Shown: positions 1-9,339 of the stretch, in pieces | Layout of the letters: the number at the start of each line of letters is the position of its first letter | Position numbering within the stretch: position 1 is the stretch's first letter | IMG/VR virus record: IMGVR_UViG_3300030450_002092 | Location: 1 to 58,918 of that record | From: a virus | Direction: 5' to 3' (one strand) | Length of the DNA stretch: 58,918 nt | Translations under genes and position numbers: made by a program | The notes under the pieces: model-generated | Database searches by the model: none | Told to the model about the DNA's origin: nothing | What the model saw: the letters and a program-made list of their open reading frames with translations, nothing else

Positions 1-1
1 A

Positions 2-226
2 ATGGATATACGTAAATTGTCAATAGGCCCTGATTACAAATCAGGCGCTATGCATTATTTAATTGGTCAATATGTATTAAACAATAACTATAGAATACAT
101 TTGATTAAGTGGGATGCAAAAACTTCAAATTATTTTATATATATAATACAATCAAACAATGTGTTTTTGTGGAAATCATTTTCTTCAACAATGCCAGTAT
201 CAGTTGAATATAATATAAATTTTTAA
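2..226 (+). CDS. Conserved hypothetical phage protein, 74 aa
   Basis: Small soluble protein of 74 residues with alternating aromatic and charged residues and no signal peptide or membrane segment. I do not recognise a function, although this kind of short protein near the terminase gene looks typical of marine Bacteroidota phages. The ATG is at the very edge of the window, so an upstream start cannot be excluded. Its stop codon overlaps the next ATG by one base (TAATG), which indicates translational coupling with the GroES-like gene that follows. Confidence 0.6.
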   Translation: MDIRKLSIGPDYKSGAMHYLIGQYVLNNNYRIHLIKWDAKTSNYFIYIIQSNNVFLWKSFSSTMPVSVEYNINF

Positions 227-792
227 TGCAATCTTTAGTTGACTTTATTATAACTCCTATTCAAAATCGAAGATATAATAATACTAAAAGTATTGGAAAC
301 GTAGAAGTTATAACAAGCACTTCTCAAGAAGATTTTAGATTTTCTAATAGAGAAGGTATAGTAGTAAATACTCCTAGGGATTATAATGGAGATATAAAAA
401 TTGGCGATACGTTATTAGTGCATCATAATGTTTTTAAATATTACTATGACATGAAAGGTAGAGAGCGGAGTGGTCGAAGTTTTTTAAAAGACAATTTATT
501 TATGGTAGACCAAGACCAGTTTTTTTTATACAAACAGAATGGTAAATGGAAGCCTCATAGTAAATATTGTTTTGTAAAACCTATAGATACGGAAGAATCT
601 ATTATTTATAAAAACACTAAACACGAGCCTTTAATAGGTATAATGAAATATGCAAACAAAGAGCTAACAGATTTAGGAGTGAAAAATGGAGATAGAGTTT
701 GTTTTAAACCTGACACAGAATATGAGTTTATAGTAGATGACGAAAAATTGTATCGTATAATGTCTCAAAGTATTACAGGAGTGTGGAAATGA
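226..792 (+). CDS. Tandem GroES-like co-chaperonin-fold protein
   Basis: 188 residues that read as two GroES-type beta-barrels in tandem. The second half (about residues 112-188) follows the co-chaperonin pattern: VKP near its start, then GVKNGDRVCF, a turn, and DDEKLYRIMSQSITGVW, matching the GroES order 'VKVGD..F ... GEEYLIMRESDILGV'. The first half (about 5-105) has the same KIGDTLLVHH and FLKDNLFMVDQDQFFLY elements. I infer a structural or chaperone role because it precedes the terminase genes. It is clearly different from the shorter GroES encoded beside GroEL at 51.2 kb. It could instead be a virion protein that has borrowed the fold. The stop overlaps the next small ORF (ATGA). Confidence 0.6.
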   Translation: MQSLVDFIITPIQNRRYNNTKSIGNVEVITSTSQEDFRFSNREGIVVNTPRDYNGDIKIGDTLLVHHNVFKYYYDMKGRERSGRSFLKDNLFMVDQDQFFLYKQNGKWKPHSKYCFVKPIDTEESIIYKNTKHEPLIGIMKYANKELTDLGVKNGDRVCFKPDTEYEFIVDDEKLYRIMSQSITGVWK

Positions 793-926
793 AAAGGCCT
801 AAACGAAAAAAATTAAACAATTTTGAAAAAGAGTTCAAACCAAAAATTAAATACAATCGAAACAAAGATAGACACCAAAAGTATAAAATTAAGAATTATC
901 GCAGCGGGTCAGAAAGCAGTGAATGA
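789..926 (+). CDS. Tiny basic ORF, 45 aa, overlapping next gene
   Basis: ATG-initiated 45-codon ORF that overlaps the upstream stop as ATGA and ends in TGA. It is strongly basic (begins MKRPKRKKLNN). About two thirds of it is overlapped, in the +1 frame, by the ORF at 823-1149, which has no ATG of its own. It may be a genuine small basic protein, a leader that couples translation into the next ORF, or the N-terminal part of a frameshifted product. I do not recognise a family. Confidence 0.4.
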   Translation: MKRPKRKKLNNFEKEFKPKIKYNRNKDRHQKYKIKNYRSGSESSE

Positions 927-1149
927 ATTAATTAAAGTTGCTGGAGAAAAAATAATCAAACATGACCCTGAAGATGATTTGTCAGCAGACAGGCTTAAAA
1001 ATGCAGCGGCAACAAAAAAGCTAGCTGTGTTTGATGCGTTTGAAATATTAAATAGAATACAGCAAGAAAAAGAGGCTATGGATTTAGCTGATAAAGGAAT
1101 TTTAAGAACTGATACAAAACAAGGATTTGCAGAAAGAAACTCAAAATAA
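823..1149 (+). CDS. Putative small terminase-position protein
   Basis: 108 residues if the TTG at 823 is used; no ATG exists until residue 86. The body is helical (GQKAVNELIKVAGEK, then NAAATKKLAVFDAFEILNRI), consistent with a small DNA-binding or oligomerising protein. Its place directly in front of the large terminase subunit makes a small-terminase role the best guess, but no helix-turn-helix can be shown from sequence alone. It overlaps the 45-aa ORF upstream and the terminase downstream (23 bases), each time stepping by one frame. Start codon and function are both uncertain. Confidence 0.5.
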   Translation: MKKSSNQKLNTIETKIDTKSIKLRIIAAGQKAVNELIKVAGEKIIKHDPEDDLSADRLKNAAATKKLAVFDAFEILNRIQQEKEAMDLADKGILRTDTKQGFAERNSK

Positions 1150-3373
1150 ATTATATCAAGTTGTAACTGGGGTTATACCTAAAAATGTTTTAACTAAAAA
1201 GAATAAAGCTAAATCATGGGTGTATGGTTATAATGAAAAATATAATGTTATTATTATTTCTAAAACAGGTCAAATAGGGGAGATTATAAGTATTAGCGGA
1301 TTAGACATAGCCTTGCCATTAGCCCCTGCAATTAGTCGTACACGACCAAAAAACCCTAAAGAACAATATTGGAGTAGAACAGAATACCCTAAAGCTTTGC
1401 AAAAAATTCCTAGTATTTTTATTTGGAATGACATGCCATCTACGTTTAAAAATAATTGGATTGATTATATTGAGCAAGAATTTGAACGAAGAGAAGATGG
1501 CCATTGGTTTTGGAATAACGGAGTTCAAACTTATATTACTGGCTCACATTATATGTATTTACAATGGACAAAAATTGATGTGGGGTTTCCTGATTTTAGA
1601 GAAGCAAACAGATTGTTTTATATTTATTGGGAAGCGTGCAAAGCAGATAATAGGAGTTTTGGAATTTGCTATTTAAAAATAAGACGTTCTGGATTTTCGT
1701 TTATGGGTTCCGAAGAATGTGCTAATATAGCTACTATATCGAAAGACTCTAGAATAGGTATACTATCCAAAACTGGAGCTGATGCTAAGAAAATGTTTAC
1801 TGACAAAGTTGTTCCAATTACTAATAATTATCCCTTCTTTTTTAAACCTATTCAAGACGGAATGGATAAGCCTAAAACTGAATTAGCTTTTAGAGTACCA
1901 GCATCTAAAATTACCAAAAAAAACATGCATTTAGAAGATGATTTTGAAATGGATGGATTGGACACAACTATTGACTGGAAAAATACAGATGATAACTCAT
2001 ATGATGGAGAAAAACTTTTATTGTTAGTACATGATGAAAGTGGTAAATGGATTAAGCCTAATGATATATTAAATAACTGGAGGGTTACTAAAACTTGTTT
2101 AAGATTAGGTAGAAAAATTATTGGAAAATGTATGATGGGTTCTACATCTAATGCATTAAGTAAAGGGGGTAGTAGTTTTAAAAAACTATATGAAGATTCA
2201 GATATTACTAAACGAAACGCAAATGGCCAAACTAAAAGCGGCCTATATAGTTTGTTCATACCAATGGAATGGAATATGGAAGGTTTTATTGATAAATACG
2301 GAATGCCTGTTTTATCTAACATTAAAAAACCCGTGTTAGGAATTGATAATGAGCTTATTAAAGTAGGAGCTATTGATTATTGGCAAAACGAAGTTGATTC
2401 TTTAAAGCAAGACTCTAACGCTTTAAATGAATTCTACAGACAATTTCCGCGTACTGAGTCTCACGCATTTAGGGATGAGTCAAAACAATCCTTATTTAAT
2501 CTAACTAAAATATACCAGCAAATTGATTACAATGATTCTTTAATTATAGGGCAGCATGTTAGTGTAGGAAATTTTAGATGGAAAAATGGAGTTAAAGATA
2601 CAGAGGTGATTTTTAGTCCAGACGCGCGAGGTAGATTTTATTTAGGATGGATACCTGAATCGAATTTAAGAAACAGAATAATAAAAAAAAATGGAATTAA
2701 TTACCCTGGTAATGAACACATTGGGTCATTTGGATGTGATAGTTATGATATTTCAGGCACGGTAGGAGGTAAGGGTTCTAATGGAGCTTTACACGGAATG
2801 ACAAAATATAATATGGATAATGCTCCAAGCAACAGCTTTTTTTTAGAATATGTGGCTAGACCTCAAACCGCAGAAATATTTTTTGAAGATGTATTGATGG
2901 CATGTGTATTTTACGGAATGCCTATATTATGTGAGAACAACAAACCTAGGCTTTTATATCATTTTAAAAATAGAGGATATAGGGGTTATAGTTTAAATCG
3001 ACCTGATAAAACATACAACAAATTATCTAAAACAGAAAAAGAGTTGGGAGGCATCCCAAACTCGAGTGAAGATGTAAAGCAATCTCATGCGGCAGCTATA
3101 GAGTCATTTATAGAAAAATATGTAGGGATTGATTTACAAGGAAACTACAGAGATAGTGATGAAATGGGAGATATGCTTTTTACTAGAACATTAGAGGATT
3201 GGGCTAAATTTGATATTAATAATAGAACAAAATTTGACGCATCAATTAGTTCAGGACTAGCTATTATGGCTAATCAAAAACACCTTTATACACCAGTTAA
3301 AAAACAATCAAAAATAAGCATTAACTTTGCAAGATATGCTAACAGTGGAATATATAGTGAATTAGTACAATAA
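1127..3373 (+). CDS. terL: Terminase large subunit
   Basis: 748-residue DNA-packaging motor. The ATPase domain has a deviant Walker A (KIRRSGFS, about residues 184-191) and a Walker B with catalytic acid (LLLLVHDES, about 297-305). The C-terminal half contains an RNase H-like nuclease signature, FGCDSYDIS near residue 540, with further acidic residues in the tail. It should cut the concatemer and power packaging through the portal encoded next. The start is a TTG at 1127 that overlaps the preceding ORF; I see no better in-frame ATG upstream of the conserved region. The gene also contains one copy (1332-1349) of a dispersed palindrome described separately. Confidence 0.9.
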   Translation: MQKETQNKLYQVVTGVIPKNVLTKKNKAKSWVYGYNEKYNVIIISKTGQIGEIISISGLDIALPLAPAISRTRPKNPKEQYWSRTEYPKALQKIPSIFIWNDMPSTFKNNWIDYIEQEFERREDGHWFWNNGVQTYITGSHYMYLQWTKIDVGFPDFREANRLFYIYWEACKADNRSFGICYLKIRRSGFSFMGSEECANIATISKDSRIGILSKTGADAKKMFTDKVVPITNNYPFFFKPIQDGMDKPKTELAFRVPASKITKKNMHLEDDFEMDGLDTTIDWKNTDDNSYDGEKLLLLVHDESGKWIKPNDILNNWRVTKTCLRLGRKIIGKCMMGSTSNALSKGGSSFKKLYEDSDITKRNANGQTKSGLYSLFIPMEWNMEGFIDKYGMPVLSNIKKPVLGIDNELIKVGAIDYWQNEVDSLKQDSNALNEFYRQFPRTESHAFRDESKQSLFNLTKIYQQIDYNDSLIIGQHVSVGNFRWKNGVKDTEVIFSPDARGRFYLGWIPESNLRNRIIKKNGINYPGNEHIGSFGCDSYDISGTVGGKGSNGALHGMTKYNMDNAPSNSFFLEYVARPQTAEIFFEDVLMACVFYGMPILCENNKPRLLYHFKNRGYRGYSLNRPDKTYNKLSKTEKELGGIPNSSEDVKQSHAAAIESFIEKYVGIDLQGNYRDSDEMGDMLFTRTLEDWAKFDINNRTKFDASISSGLAIMANQKHLYTPVKKQSKISINFARYANSGIYSELVQ
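1332..1349 (-). repeat. Dispersed palindrome copy 1, inside terminase
   Basis: TTGGTCG-TGTA-CGACTAA on the - strand, within the terminase reading frame. Extended identity of 23 bases with copy 5 (1330-1352). Confidence 0.7.
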
Positions 3374-5809
3374 ATGAAAGATATTAAAATAGATATATCT
3401 AATGTAGGGTTTCCAAGCCAGTATGTTTCAGACGCTGAAAAAGCAACTGAAGAGTATGGTCTAATGATAGGCCAGGCAATACAATATGAGTGGTTTAGAA
3501 AGGATTCTTCTGCGTGTAGATATTATAGTCGTTGGCAAGACTTTAACAGATTACGGTTGTATGCCCGTGGAGAACAACCTATAGCCAAATATAAAAACGA
3601 ATTAGCAGTAGACGGAGATTTGTCTTATTTAAATCTTGATTGGTCAATCGTTCCTATAATACCTAAGTTTGTAGACTTAGTTGTGAATGGAATGAATGAC
3701 AGATTATTTAAGGTCAATGCTTACGCACAAGACGCTATGTCACAATCAAAACGTAGTGCTTTTCAAGATATGATAGAAGCACAAATGGTTTCTAAAGAAC
3801 TGTTAAGCGTTATTCAAAAAGGCACAGGGGCTGACCCTTTTACAATGTCTCCTGATGACCTTCCCAACACCGATGAAGAACTTGCGTTATATATGCAGTT
3901 AAATTATAAGCCTGCTATAGAGATAGCAGAAGAAGAAGGGATTGACACTATATTTGCTGAAAATCATTATGATGACACTAGAAAAAGATTAGATTATGAT
4001 TTAACTGTTTTAGGAATGGCTTGTGCAAAACATGAGTTTTTACCTGGAAGCGGTGTCGAAGTAAAATATGTTGACCCAGCTAATTTAATTCATAGTTATA
4101 CGGAAGACCCACAATATAAAGATTGTTTTTATTGGGGAGAAATTAAAACTGTTGCTATAACAGAATTAATGAAGATAGACCAGTCTTTAACGCTAGACGA
4201 CTTAAAAGAAATTAGCCAATACAGTCAAATGTGGTATGATTATTTTAACATGCGTCAATATTACAATAATGATATTTTTTATAAAGACACTGTTACGTTA
4301 ATGTATTTTAACTACAAGACTACTAAAAAATATGTTTACAAAAAGAAAGTAAATGAAAATGGTGCTACTAAAATTATAGAGAAAGATGATTCTTTTAATC
4401 CACCAGAAGAAATGATGGAAGAAAACAATTTTAGAAAAATATCTAAAACTATTGATGTTTGGTATGATGGTATTATGGTAATGGGTACTAACATTATGCT
4501 TAAGTGGGAATTAATGGAAAACATGGTAAGACCAAAATCTGCTACTCAAGCAGCTTTACCTAATTATGTTGCAACTTCTCCACGAATGTATAAAGGTAGA
4601 ATCGAATCCTTAACAAAAAGAATGATTCCATTTGCAGATTTAATTCAGCTTACTCATTTAAAATTACAGCAAGTAATATCACGAACTGTCCCTGATGGTG
4701 TATATATAGATGCAGACGGATTAAATGAAGTAGACTTAGGTACTGGTAATGCATACAACCCTGAAGACGCGTTAAGATTATATTTTCAAACTGGTAGTGT
4801 TGTAGGTAGAAGTTACACACAAGAAGGGGAATACAATCAAGGTAAAATACCTATACAACAATTAACTTCTAACTCGGGGGCTAACAAAACACAAATGCTT
4901 ATTACCAATATGAATAACTACATCAACATGATTAGACAGGTAACGGGATTAAGTGAAGCCAAAGACGGTAGTAATCCTGACCCTAATGCATTAGTAGGTA
5001 TTCAAAAATTAGCTTCTTTAAATTCAAACACAGCTACGCGTCATATTTTAGATGGTTCTTTATATATATACAGAACATTAGCAGAAGGGTTATCTTATAG
5101 AATGGCGGATATTTTAGAATACGCAGAGTTTAAAGATGAATTTGCAAATCAAATAGGTAAATACAATGTAACTATTTTGCAAGAAATGAATGAGTTGTAT
5201 ATATATGATTTTGGTATTTTCATTGAAGTAACTCCTGATGCAGAAGAAAAAGCTCAACTGGAACAAAATATTCAAATGGCTTTACAAAAAGGGGATATAA
5301 ATTTAGAGGATGCAATCGATATTAGAGAAATTCATAATCTAAAGCTAGCAAATCAGCTTTTAAAAATGAAGCGTAAAAGCAAAGAAGAAAGAGATAGACA
5401 GTTCGAAATGCAGAAGCAACAGCAGCAAGGGCAGATACAAATGCAGTCTCAACAAATGGCAGCAGAAACAGCTATGCAAAAAATTCAAGCTGAAAGTCAA
5501 GCTAAAATGCAATTAGAACAAGCCAAGGTAGCTTTTGAGATTGAAAGGTTAAATGCGGAAGCTCAATTAAAAGGAACCTTAATGGATAAAGAATTTGGCT
5601 ATAATCAACAATTAAGAGATATTAGCGAAAGAGGATTGAGAGATAGAGAAATGCAAAGAGAAAAAGCTAAATCTGACCGAATTAGTCAGGCTAACAATGA
5701 ACAGTCTAGATTAATAAATCAAAGAAAAAACAATTTACCACCTCAACGGTTTGAGTCAAATGAAGACAGTTTAGATGGTTTTGATTTATCAGAGTTTGAG
5801 CCTAGATAA
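3374..5809 (+). CDS. Portal protein
   Basis: 811 residues starting directly after the terminase stop. The central part (about 60-600) looks like a podovirus-type portal: long mixed alpha/beta with YARGEQPIAKYKN, LVVNGMNDRLFK and a region around LITNMNNYINMIRQVTG. The C-terminal 170 residues form a Gln-rich coiled coil (QKQQQQGQIQMQSQQMAAE...) and an acidic tail, as in the barrel or crown of long portals. It forms the dodecameric ring at the packaging vertex. Family assignment rests on position between terL and the capsid gene and on overall pattern. Confidence 0.85.
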   Translation: MKDIKIDISNVGFPSQYVSDAEKATEEYGLMIGQAIQYEWFRKDSSACRYYSRWQDFNRLRLYARGEQPIAKYKNELAVDGDLSYLNLDWSIVPIIPKFVDLVVNGMNDRLFKVNAYAQDAMSQSKRSAFQDMIEAQMVSKELLSVIQKGTGADPFTMSPDDLPNTDEELALYMQLNYKPAIEIAEEEGIDTIFAENHYDDTRKRLDYDLTVLGMACAKHEFLPGSGVEVKYVDPANLIHSYTEDPQYKDCFYWGEIKTVAITELMKIDQSLTLDDLKEISQYSQMWYDYFNMRQYYNNDIFYKDTVTLMYFNYKTTKKYVYKKKVNENGATKIIEKDDSFNPPEEMMEENNFRKISKTIDVWYDGIMVMGTNIMLKWELMENMVRPKSATQAALPNYVATSPRMYKGRIESLTKRMIPFADLIQLTHLKLQQVISRTVPDGVYIDADGLNEVDLGTGNAYNPEDALRLYFQTGSVVGRSYTQEGEYNQGKIPIQQLTSNSGANKTQMLITNMNNYINMIRQVTGLSEAKDGSNPDPNALVGIQKLASLNSNTATRHILDGSLYIYRTLAEGLSYRMADILEYAEFKDEFANQIGKYNVTILQEMNELYIYDFGIFIEVTPDAEEKAQLEQNIQMALQKGDINLEDAIDIREIHNLKLANQLLKMKRKSKEERDRQFEMQKQQQQGQIQMQSQQMAAETAMQKIQAESQAKMQLEQAKVAFEIERLNAEAQLKGTLMDKEFGYNQQLRDISERGLRDREMQREKAKSDRISQANNEQSRLINQRKNNLPPQRFESNEDSLDGFDLSEFEPR

Positions 5810-5836
5810 GCTTAAATTTAACATTAAAATAATTAT

Positions 5837-5844
5837 TAACTTTG
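5837..5844 (+). promoter_or_regulatory. Bacteroidota-type promoter -7 box
   Basis: TAACTTTG matches the Bacteroidota consensus TAnnTTTG. It lies 17 bases upstream of the ATG of the probable scaffold gene, in the 51-base gap after the portal gene. No clear -33 TTG element is visible. Confidence 0.6.
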
Positions 5845-5860
5845 TAAAAAATTAAATTAA

Positions 5861-6961
5861 ATGGAATTAAAAGTTAGAGAAGTAGGGAAAGTAGAAGAAT
5901 CTGCTGCCCAAGTAGAAGAAAAACTACTAAAACAAAACGAAGAAAAACAAACTATTCAAGAAGAAAAAAGTGTTGAAGCAGCTATAGAGCCACAACAAGA
6001 AGCAGAAGCTGTGCCAACAGAACAAAAATCTTTAGAAGAAAAAGATGTTCTTGAATATATAAGAAATAGATACGATAGGCCTATAGAATCATTTGATGAT
6101 TTAATGGCTAAGCGAGAAGAAAAGGAAGAATTACCTGAAGATGTCGCAGCGTATTTTAAATATAAAAAGGAAACAGGGCGTGGAATTAATGATTATGTAA
6201 AACTTAATCGAGATTTTGACGAAATGAATCCTGATGTTTTGTTAACTGAATATTTTTTAGACAGTGAAGCAGCAATAGATGAAGAAGATGTAGAGGCCTT
6301 AATGGATGATTATACATTTGATGCAGATATTGATGATGAAAAAACTATTAAAAAAATAAAGTTAGCAAAGAAAAGAAAAGTTGTTGAAGCTAGAAAATAC
6401 TTTAATGAGCAAAAAGATAAGTATAAACAACCGCTTGAGTCAAGCAAGGAAGTTTTATCTAATGATGCTCAACAAGAATTAGACCAGTATAGACAATATG
6501 TTGATGATGCGAAAACGCAAGCAGAACAGCAAAAAAGAAAAGCTGATTGGTTTGCGCAAAAAACAGAAGAGGTGTTTTCGAATGAATTCAAAGGTTTTGA
6601 GTTTAAGGTAGGAGAAAATAGCGTAATGTACAATCCAGGAGAAGCAACGGAATTAAAGAAATCTCAAGGAAATATTATGAACTTTGTTCAAAAATATTTA
6701 GGCGAAGATGGATTAATGAAAGATGCACCAGGATATCATAAAGCGTTATCATTAGCGATGAACCCTGAAAAGTTTGCTCAGTTCTTTTATGAACAAGGTA
6801 AAACTGAAGCAATAGAAAGCGATGCGCGTAAAACTAAAAATATAAATATGAAGTTACGCTCTGCGCCAGAAGTTGTTAAACAGGGAGGGACGCAAATTAG
6901 AACTGTTAATAATGACTCTGGAAACAGATTAAAAATTAAGAGTTCACGAATTAGAAAATGA
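5861..6961 (+). CDS. Probable capsid scaffolding protein
   Basis: 366 residues, highly charged and rich in Glu, Lys and Gln, largely helical and coiled-coil-like with no membrane segment. The first 60 residues are almost pure E/Q/K/A. The last residues are basic (KIKSSRIRK), which fits the usual scaffold arrangement of an acidic rod with a basic capsid-binding tail. It lies between the portal and the major capsid protein, the usual scaffold position, and has its own promoter box. No protease motif was seen. Function is inferred from position and composition, not from a recognised domain. Confidence 0.65.
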   Translation: MELKVREVGKVEESAAQVEEKLLKQNEEKQTIQEEKSVEAAIEPQQEAEAVPTEQKSLEEKDVLEYIRNRYDRPIESFDDLMAKREEKEELPEDVAAYFKYKKETGRGINDYVKLNRDFDEMNPDVLLTEYFLDSEAAIDEEDVEALMDDYTFDADIDDEKTIKKIKLAKKRKVVEARKYFNEQKDKYKQPLESSKEVLSNDAQQELDQYRQYVDDAKTQAEQQKRKADWFAQKTEEVFSNEFKGFEFKVGENSVMYNPGEATELKKSQGNIMNFVQKYLGEDGLMKDAPGYHKALSLAMNPEKFAQFFYEQGKTEAIESDARKTKNINMKLRSAPEVVKQGGTQIRTVNNDSGNRLKIKSSRIRK

Positions 6962-6990
6962 TTTATTAAACTTAAAAAAAATTAGAAATT

Positions 6991-8439
6991 ATGCCAGGAA
7001 GTATTGAAACAGGTGGCTTGTTAAATTATCAGTTGCAGCCAAGTGCGCAGCAGATTACAACATCCACTAATTATATCAATAACTTCGATTTCTTAAGTAC
7101 TTATCTTCCAGATACGTATGAAAAAGAATTCGAACGTTATGGTAACAGAACAGTATCATCATTCTTAAGAATGGTAGGTGCTGAAATGCCTTCAAACTCA
7201 GATAAAGTAATCTGGGCGGAGCAAGGTAGATTACACGTAAAATATACAGGAGTAACATCAGGTGCAGCAGCGGCTCAAGACACTGCTACATGGACAGTTC
7301 CAGCAGCTCAAATAATTCCAGCTACACAGCCACAAACTGGTGCAGCAGGAGGAATTGCTATAAGAGTTGGACACACTGTTATGTTCTCTGACTCTACACC
7401 AGGGTCTACATTCACTAACAAAGCAGTTGTAACAGCTGTAGATTATCCTAACAGAACGTTTGACGTAGCTTATTATGAAGCTGGAGGTCAAACTATGGCA
7501 GCAGCAGTTGATTGTGATGTATTTATTTACGGTTCAGAATTTAAAAAAGGTCAAGTTGGTATGCCAGAAACTTTAATCTCTGACGATTCTATATTCTCTA
7601 ATTCACCTATTATCTTAAAAGATACTTACAAGGTGAATGGTTCGGATATGGCTCAAATCGGATGGATTGAAATTTCAGGTGAAGACGGGGCTAATGGATA
7701 TCTATGGTATCTAAAGTCTGAGCACGACACAAGATTACGTTTTGACGATTACCTAGAAACAGCTATGGTGGAAGCAGTTCCAGCAGAAGCAGCTTCAGGA
7801 GCTATTGCGAATGCAGCAGGTATAGCAGGTAACAAAGGTTCAGAAGGTATCTTCCACGTAGTGGGGACAAGAGGAAATGTATGGTCAGGTGGAAACCCAA
7901 CTGTCTTAGCTGACTTCGATGCAATTATCGAAAGATTAGATAAGCAAGGTTCTATTGAAGAGAATGTATTATTCTTAAATAGACAATTTGGTTTTGACAT
8001 TGATGATATGTTAGCTTCACAAAACTCATATGGAAACGGTGGTTCTTCTTATGGTCTTTTTGACAATGATGAAGAAATGGCGTTAAATTTAGGATTCAGA
8101 GGATTCCGTAGAGGATATGACTTCTACAAGTCTGACTGGAAATACCTAAATGACCCTACAATGAGAGGTGGACTAGTTGGAGGAGCTATCAATGGATTGA
8201 TGGTGCCAGCAGGTTCAACTACAGTATATGACCAAATTTTAGGTAGAAATGCTAAGAGACCATTTTTACATGTTAGATATAGAGCTTCAGAAACTGAAGA
8301 TAGAAGATATAAAACATGGATTACTGGTGGAGCAGGAGGAGCAGCTACGTCTGATGTAGACGTAATGTCTGTAAACTTCTTATCTGAAAGATGTGTATGT
8401 ACTATGGGTGCAAATAACTTCTTCTTATTTAAAGCTTAA
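6991..8439 (+). CDS. Major capsid protein
   Basis: 482 residues with the composition of an HK97-fold capsid protein: N-terminal helical stretch, then beta-rich domain with many Ala, Gly and Thr. Residues about 85-185 contain an inserted beta domain with the pattern RVGHTVMFSD ... VVTAVDYPNRTFDVAYYEAGG that recurs in other virion genes here. The gene lies after portal and scaffold and ends in a strong terminator, as expected for the most abundant virion protein. Codon choice also looks more regulated than in neighbouring genes (many TTC, GGA and AGA codons). Confidence 0.85.
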   Translation: MPGSIETGGLLNYQLQPSAQQITTSTNYINNFDFLSTYLPDTYEKEFERYGNRTVSSFLRMVGAEMPSNSDKVIWAEQGRLHVKYTGVTSGAAAAQDTATWTVPAAQIIPATQPQTGAAGGIAIRVGHTVMFSDSTPGSTFTNKAVVTAVDYPNRTFDVAYYEAGGQTMAAAVDCDVFIYGSEFKKGQVGMPETLISDDSIFSNSPIILKDTYKVNGSDMAQIGWIEISGEDGANGYLWYLKSEHDTRLRFDDYLETAMVEAVPAEAASGAIANAAGIAGNKGSEGIFHVVGTRGNVWSGGNPTVLADFDAIIERLDKQGSIEENVLFLNRQFGFDIDDMLASQNSYGNGGSSYGLFDNDEEMALNLGFRGFRRGYDFYKSDWKYLNDPTMRGGLVGGAINGLMVPAGSTTVYDQILGRNAKRPFLHVRYRASETEDRRYKTWITGGAGGAATSDVDVMSVNFLSERCVCTMGANNFFLFKA

Positions 8440-8454
8440 GAAGATAATTAATAA

Positions 8455-8484
8455 GGGGAGGGGTTCGCTCCTCCCTTTTTTTTA
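8455..8484 (+). terminator. Strong intrinsic terminator after capsid gene
   Basis: Perfect 8-bp stem 8456-8463/8468-8475 capped by a TTCG tetraloop (UUCG in RNA) and followed by a run of T. Flanking A and T residues extend the pairing. It ends the portal-scaffold-capsid transcript. Confidence 0.9.
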
Positions 8485-8504
8485 ATCTAATAAAATCTAA
8501 TAAA

Positions 8505-9239
8505 ATGAAAAAGAAAACATTAAAAACAGAGACATATGTCTTGCAAAACGGTGAATCACCGTTATCTTACATGCTAGCTTCTCATCATAATAAAAGAAAT
8601 ACATTGTTGTATTGGGATGAGGAAAAACAAATTAATAGAGAATTATGTTACGCTAGAAATCAAAAATCAATTTTTGCTGACGAACAAGATGGGAATAAAA
8701 TACTAGAACCTATTGTATTTGAAGATGGAATGTTAATTGTTCCTAAAGACAACCCTATGCTTCAACAGTTTTTAGAATTCCATCCTAGTTATAATAAACT
8801 TTTCCGTAAAGTAAATACCGAAAAAGATGCTGCTCAAGAAGTTGAAGTGTTAAACGCACAAGTAGAGGCTTTAGTAGAAGCTCGTGCAATGGAGATTGGA
8901 CAGCTAGAAACAGTATCTCGTGTTTTATTTAACGTAGATGTTAGTAAAATTAGTACAGCAGAATTAAAAAGAGACGTATTAGTTTATGCTAAAAATGAAC
9001 CTGAAAACTTTTTAAACATTATAAACGACCCTATGCTTAAGTTAATGGCTGAAGTGCAATCATTTTTTGATGATGGAAAGTTAATGATGAAAAAACAAAA
9101 TGTTCACTTTAACACTAAGACTAATAAAAAACGAATGATGACTGTACCGTTTGGGGAAGATAGAAATGAAATGATTGCTCATTACTTAAAATCTGACGAA
9201 GGTATAGAAACATTAAAGTTTTTACAAAAAATAAAATAA
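8505..9239 (+). CDS. Hypothetical structural-region protein
   Basis: 244 residues, soluble, mixed helix and strand, with a helical stretch near 105-140 (DAAQEVEVLNAQVEALVEAR). No signal peptide, membrane segment or catalytic motif was recognised. It lies alone between two intrinsic terminators, immediately downstream of the capsid gene, so it may be expressed by read-through of the capsid terminator at a lower level. A head-related accessory role is likely from position only. Confidence 0.6.
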   Translation: MKKKTLKTETYVLQNGESPLSYMLASHHNKRNTLLYWDEEKQINRELCYARNQKSIFADEQDGNKILEPIVFEDGMLIVPKDNPMLQQFLEFHPSYNKLFRKVNTEKDAAQEVEVLNAQVEALVEARAMEIGQLETVSRVLFNVDVSKISTAELKRDVLVYAKNEPENFLNIINDPMLKLMAEVQSFFDDGKLMMKKQNVHFNTKTNKKRMMTVPFGEDRNEMIAHYLKSDEGIETLKFLQKIK

Positions 9240-9265
9240 TCGGTGTGTAGGCACATATTTTAGAA

Positions 9266-9298
9266 AGAGAGACTGCTTAAAACAGTCTCTTTTTTTTT
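9266..9298 (+). terminator. Intrinsic terminator
   Basis: 8-bp stem AGAGACTG/CAGTCTCT (9268-9275/9283-9290) with a 7-base loop and a run of nine T. It is directly followed by a promoter box, so it insulates two transcription units. Confidence 0.9.
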
Positions 9299-9301
9299 AG
9301 T

Positions 9302-9309
9302 TATCTTTG
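9302..9309 (+). promoter_or_regulatory. Promoter -7 box TATCTTTG
   Basis: Exact TAnnTTTG match 30 bases upstream of the ATG at 9340, immediately after the terminator T-run. Confidence 0.7.
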
Positions 9310-9339
9310 TACTTTATTAACCTAATTATATTATTTATT

